Assembly: GCA_964293585.1 (NCBI GenBank)
Contig: CAXYYS010000027.1
Span: 1 to 24,449, forward strand
From: JAKVKY01 sp964293585
Lineage (GTDB): Bacteria > Bacillota > Negativicutes > Acidaminococcales > Acidaminococcaceae
Length of the DNA stretch: 24,449 nt
Reading direction: 5' to 3'
The first letter of the stretch is position 1. Each line of letters opens with the position of its first letter. Below, in pieces: positions 23,698-24,449 of this stretch. A program made the translations under genes and the position numbers. Below the pieces are notes generated by a model that worked only from the letters and a program-made list of their open reading frames with translations, searched no databases and was not told the origin of the DNA.

Positions 23698-23706
23698 TGT
23701 TATAAT
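23698..23706 (+). promoter_or_regulatory. Extended -10 promoter of the prepilin peptidase gene
   Basis: TGTTATAAT is a perfect -10 with the extended motif. The hexamer at 17 bp (TATATT) is a poor -35. The start codon is about 27 nt downstream. Confidence 0.65.
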
Positions 23707-23732
23707 AGTCAAAATAGGGGAGGTGTAATTTT

Positions 23733-24449
23733 TTGTATCTCTTGTTTATTACGTATTTTGTCATTGGGGCTGTGATTGGCAGCTTCCTTAATGTTTGCAT
23801 ATATCGTTTACCGGCAGGTAAATCTATCGTGACGCCGCCGTCAGCCTGCGGCAGTTGTGGGCACAGGCTGGGCGCCCTGGATATGATCCCGGTATTAAGC
23901 TATATTTTCTTAAGGGGAAAGTGTCGCTATTGTGGCGCCCCGTATAGCTGCCGTTATGCCATCATCGAATTTTTGACCGGGTTGTTGTTCATGTCCTGCG
24001 GCCTGTATTATTTTCCCGGTCTTAACATGGTCCTGGCCTGGTTTTTTATTGCCTGTCTGGTCGTGGAAGCTTTTATCGACCTGGACCACCAGATAATCCT
24101 GGATGAGATTTTACTGCTGATGGCGCCTTTGGGACTTGTTTATGCGTATTTTAATTATCCTTCCCTGAAGGAAGCTTTATACGGTGCTCTTTTTGCCGGC
24201 GGTCTGATGTTGATTATCTTTTTGCTCAGCCGTGGCGGTATGGGCGCCGGCGATGTGAAACTTTCCTGTGTCCTGGGTATCTGGCTCGGCCTAAAGGCTT
24301 CTATCGTTTGTATTTTCCTGGCCTTTATCCTGGGCGGAGTTATCGGGGTGGCTTTGCTGGTTACCAAGCTTAAGTCGCGGAAAGACCCCATCCCGTTTGG
24401 ACCGTTCTTATGTTTCAGTGCTTATATCTCTTTGTTATTTTCTCCGTAT
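23733..24449 (+). CDS. Prepilin peptidase (type IV leader peptidase), 3' end missing
   Basis: This membrane aspartic protease cuts the leader of type IV prepilins or competence pseudopilins and often methylates the new N-terminus. The start is TTG 23733, 8 nt after GGAGGT (23719-23724); 239 codons are open to the window edge with no stop, and most of the protein (usually about 250) is present. It has GSFLNVCIYRLP (16-27), the two CxxC pairs Cys39/Cys42 and Cys64/Cys67 of the zinc-bearing methyltransferase loop, catalytic Asp116 in FIDLDHQIILD, Asp174 in GMGAGDVKL, and several membrane helices. It implies type IV pilus, type II secretion-like or competence genes elsewhere in the genome; a com/pil cluster might follow. 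Confidence 0.92.
   Translation, partial: MYLLFITYFVIGAVIGSFLNVCIYRLPAGKSIVTPPSACGSCGHRLGALDMIPVLSYIFLRGKCRYCGAPYSCRYAIIEFLTGLLFMSCGLYYFPGLNMVLAWFFIACLVVEAFIDLDHQIILDEILLLMAPLGLVYAYFNYPSLKEALYGALFAGGLMLIIFLLSRGGMGAGDVKLSCVLGIWLGLKASIVCIFLAFILGGVIGVALLVTKLKSRKDPIPFGPFLCFSAYISLLFSPY

Noticed and set aside
1..24449. Mobile elements, phage genes, CRISPR repeats, tRNA or rRNA genes
   Set aside because: No transposase or integrase motifs, no regularly spaced repeats and no tRNA-like cloverleaf were found; gene density, strand and composition are uniform.

Overview
The window is a stretch of bacterial chromosome made almost entirely of housekeeping genes. All of them are on the + strand, tightly packed and mostly in operons. 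The gene set is that of a Firmicute: a T-box-controlled glyQS pair, a SpoIID-family protein, phoH-ybeY-cdd-era-recO, yajC-secD-secF and ruvCAB next to queA-tgt. The likely source is a diderm, anaerobic Firmicute of the class Negativicutes, perhaps an Acidaminococcaceae or Phascolarctobacterium-like organism. That placement is an inference from gene content and order; there is no rRNA or other marker to settle it. I see no phage, IS element, CRISPR array, tRNA, rRNA or other accessory island.

Layout. (1) Positions 1-981: an incoming terminator, a promoter, then yebC as a single gene closed by its own terminator. (2) Positions 1000-10398: a long co-directional run of ruvC-ruvA-ruvB-queH-spoIID-like-queA-tgt-yajC-5-FCL-secD-secF, with many 1-8 nt overlaps, ending at a strong terminator. 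It joins Holliday-junction processing, three queuosine tRNA-modification enzymes (Tgt, QueA, QueH) and the Sec accessory complex (YajC, SecD, SecF). (3) Positions 10486-12975: three short units, each with an extended -10 promoter: an unrecognised secreted protein, an alpha/beta hydrolase and a cyclophilin lipoprotein. (4) Positions 12996-17898: phoH, a ybeY-cdd gene fusion, era, a CNNM/CorC-type membrane protein and recO. (5) Positions 17908-21103: a consensus promoter, a glycine T-box riboswitch with specifier GGC, then glyQ and glyS. (6) Positions 21131-23645: ppsA (PEP synthase) with its own promoter and terminator. (7) Position 23698 to the end: a promoter and the 5' part of a prepilin peptidase gene that runs off the window.

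No new multi-gene system is visible. The points worth a second look are within known families: a YbeY-cytidine deaminase fusion; a SecF with Gly where the conserved membrane Asp of the proton path is expected; a SpoIID-like protein with Lys at the expected catalytic Glu; a CNNM protein whose ribosome binding site points to a non-AUG/GUG/UUG start; and recurring TGTTATANT extended -10 promoters, some combined with palindromes or hairpins.
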